Shown here: piece after piece, positions 62,282-64,000 of the stretch | Layout: each line of letters starts with the position of its first letter | How positions within the stretch are numbered: position 1 is the first letter of the stretch | NCBI RefSeq assembly: GCF_001767395.1 | Contig: NZ_CP017014.1 | Span: forward strand, 1 to 64,000 | Direction of reading: 5' to 3' | Length of the DNA stretch: 64,000 nucleotides | Source of the DNA: Rhodococcus sp. WMMA185 | GTDB taxonomy: Bacteria; Actinomycetota; Actinomycetes; Mycobacteriales; Mycobacteriaceae | Translations under genes and position numbers: made by a program | Notes under the pieces: generated by a model | What the model saw: only the letters and a program-made list of their open reading frames with translations | Databases searched by the model: none | What the model was told of the DNA's origin: nothing

Positions 62282-63718
62282 ATGACTGCACACATCCCGT
62301 CGCCCGATGCGGAGTTGCCCGGTGATATACGAGAGGAGACTTCGGGTCCGGTCCGGTTTGCGCTGATCGCCTCGCTTGGCGGGTTGCTGTTCGGGTACGG
62401 CACCGCGGTGATCAACGGCGCGGTGTCGGCGATCGAGGACCGGTTTCACGTTGATGCCGGGGTGCTGGGATTCGTGGTGGCGTCGGCGCTGCTCGGCGCT
62501 GCGGTGGGCGCCCTGCTCGCCGGGCGCATCGCCGACCGGTACGGGCGCCTGACCGCTATGCGGTTCGCGGCGGTGATGTTCCTGCTCAGTGGCGTCGGTT
62601 CGGGATTCGCCACGAGCGTGGAGATCCTCGTGGTGTTCCGTATCGTCGGCGGTATCAGTGTGGGTTTGGCCTCGGTGGTAGCACCGGCCTACATCGCCGA
62701 GATCGCGCCCGCCCGGCTGCGGGGCAGGCTCGGATCGCTACAGCAGGTTGCGATCTCCACCGGCATACTGTTGGCATTCTTGGTCGATTACGTCCTCGCG
62801 GCGCTCGCCGACGGGTCCGAACAAGATTTGTGGTTCGGACTCGAAGCGTGGCGGTGGATGTTTCTGGCCATGTGCGTTCCCGCGTTGGTGTACGGGCCGT
62901 TGTCGTTGACTATTCCCGAGTCGCCGCGTTACCTGATCGCGAAGGGTAAGACGGATGAGGCGCGCCGATTTCTCGTGGACCATGTCGGTGAGAAGGGTGT
63001 GGACCAAGAGATCGACCGGATCCGCTCCTCGCTGGCCCAGCAAAAGCGGCAGTCGCTTCGCGACCTGAAAGGTTCGGCCCTCGGGTTCTTGCCGGTCATG
63101 TGGATCGGCATCGGTCTGTCGGTTTTTCAGCAGTTCGTCGGTATCAACGTGATCTTTTACTACTCGAGCACACTGTGGGAGTCCGTCGGTTTCGACGAGA
63201 GCAGTTCATTGCAGATCACGGTCATCACCTCGGCAGTCAGCTTGGGTGCCACTGCGATTGCGATCGCCTTCATCGACAGGGTGGGCCGTCGACCGCTGCT
63301 CATCATCGGTTCGGCGGGCATGGCCGCGTCGCTCACGACGATGGCGGTCATTTTCGGGACGGCCCCCTCCGTGGTGGTGGACGGCGTCACATTGCCACAG
63401 CTGACCGGACTGCAGGGGCCGATCGCGTTGGTCGCATCCAATCTCTTCGTGGCAGCCTTCGGCTTGTCGTGGGGACCGGCAGTGTGGGTGCTGCTCGGCG
63501 AGGTGTTCCCCAACCGCATCCGCGCGGTGGCGCTGTCTCTGGCGGTCGGCGTTCTGTGGGCAGCGAATTGGCTGATCACTGTGACGTTCCCGTCGATGAT
63601 GGACTTCTCGCTCGGACTCTCCTACGGCTTCTACGCCCTGTGTGCGGTGTTGTCGTTGGTGTTCGTGATGCGATGGGTGAGAGAGACCAAGGGTGTGGAG
63701 CTAGAAGCCATGCGCTAG
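62282..63718 (+). CDS. MFS sugar porter
   Basis: 478 residues with 12 membrane segments. Sugar-porter motifs include FGYGTAVINGAVSAIEDRFH, GRIADRYGRLTAMRFAAVMF, RIVGGISVGLASVVAPAYIA with EIAPARLRGRLGSLQQVAIS, PESPRYLIAKGKTDEARRFL, QQFVGINVIFYYSSTLWESV and DRVGRRPLLIIG. It probably brings in glucose or a related sugar with protons to feed edd and eda. GAGAGG lies before the ATG. The stop overlaps the convergent GntR gene by three bases. Confidence 0.91.
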   Translation: MTAHIPSPDAELPGDIREETSGPVRFALIASLGGLLFGYGTAVINGAVSAIEDRFHVDAGVLGFVVASALLGAAVGALLAGRIADRYGRLTAMRFAAVMFLLSGVGSGFATSVEILVVFRIVGGISVGLASVVAPAYIAEIAPARLRGRLGSLQQVAISTGILLAFLVDYVLAALADGSEQDLWFGLEAWRWMFLAMCVPALVYGPLSLTIPESPRYLIAKGKTDEARRFLVDHVGEKGVDQEIDRIRSSLAQQKRQSLRDLKGSALGFLPVMWIGIGLSVFQQFVGINVIFYYSSTLWESVGFDESSSLQITVITSAVSLGATAIAIAFIDRVGRRPLLIIGSAGMAASLTTMAVIFGTAPSVVVDGVTLPQLTGLQGPIALVASNLFVAAFGLSWGPAVWVLLGEVFPNRIRAVALSLAVGVLWAANWLITVTFPSMMDFSLGLSYGFYALCAVLSLVFVMRWVRETKGVELEAMR

Positions 63719-64000
63719 ATCTTGTCCTTCATCTGCGAGACTGCCATAGCCGATTCCGAAACGATTGCTCGCATGGCATTCTCGGCAGCTTCCGCGTCTC
63801 CGGCCTGGACCGACGAGGCCACCACGCCGTGTAGGTGGACGACCTGCTCCTCGGCTACGTACGGCATGAGCGAGTGGCGGGTTCTTCCTTCGAGTACTTC
63901 GACCACGATCTGCGCCATCGCCCCCAACAGCGGGTTTCCGGACGCGGTCAGGAGCGTGCGGTGGAAGTCGGAATCATGGGCGAGGTATGCGGCACTGTCT
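63715..64000 (-). CDS. GntR/FCD-domain transcriptional regulator, partial
   Basis: Only the C-terminal 94 residues lie in the window; the gene runs off the right edge, so the helix-turn-helix is not visible. DFHRTLLTASGNPLLGAMAQ with VVEVLEGRTRHSLMP and EEQVVHLHGVVASSVQAGDA are the helices of an FCD ligand-binding domain, with the metal-binding Asp/His positions (DFHR, HLHG). FadR/GntR regulators of this type often control gluconate and sugar-acid genes. The subgroup cannot be fixed without the N-terminal domain. Confidence 0.82.
   Translation of the reverse strand, partial: DSAAYLAHDSDFHRTLLTASGNPLLGAMAQIVVEVLEGRTRHSLMPYVAEEQVVHLHGVVASSVQAGDAEAAENAMRAIVSESAMAVSQMKDKI

Overview
The window looks like a chromosomal segment of a mycolic-acid actinobacterium, most probably Rhodococcus or a close relative. 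The clues are the high GC content, the F420-dependent and mycofactocin-type oxidoreductases, the secreted Ig-like repeat proteins and the giant peptide synthetase. The genus is an inference, because there is no rRNA or other marker in the window.

Layout. 1-2042: sparse DNA ending in a heavily frameshifted relic of a secreted-protein gene (about 643-2042). 2223-7462: housekeeping and accessory metabolism (GYD protein plus F420-type oxidoreductase, DUF72 protein, SnoaL-like protein, YdcF-like protein, VIT1/MbfA-type iron transporter). 7642-13684: a secreted DUF4185 protein, then on the minus strand an ECF sigma factor, a TetR regulator and an FAD dehydrogenase that look co-transcribed, then a plus-strand AAA ATPase. 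13777-15930: a truncated IS3-family element and about 1.4 kb of apparently non-coding or decayed DNA.

15931-30052 is the most unusual region. A secreted protein with an 11-unit pentapeptide repeat is followed, after a strong terminator, by eleven tandem paralogous genes. Each encodes a signal peptide, an N-terminal beta-rich module with a conserved cysteine pair, one to three Ig-like domains, and a C-terminus ending in Phe-Gly-Ser. Ten spacers separate the genes. Nine are 38-41 bp with a conserved ribosome-binding segment just before the ATG, and one is 114 bp. Blocks shared between alternate copies point to duplication and recombination. I do not recognise this as a named system; it is the best candidate here for an undescribed surface-protein family.

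30219-34607: an alpha/beta hydrolase, a short-form aconitase, an M50-type membrane protease and a cupin fragment. 34615-49293: one 4892-residue four-module non-ribosomal peptide synthetase (C-A-T-E, C-A-T, C-A-T, C-A-T-TE), downstream of gpsA on the same strand, with no tailoring, transport or MbtH genes in the window. 50580-58283: a haloalkane dehalogenase, korAB, a multicopper oxidase and a duplicated pair of mycofactocin-type SDR genes.

58347-64000: an Entner-Doudoroff cluster. A ROK regulator is divergent from edd, eda and a sugar porter, and a GntR/FCD regulator runs off the right edge. These genes plausibly work together to import a sugar or sugar acid and split it to pyruvate and glyceraldehyde 3-phosphate.
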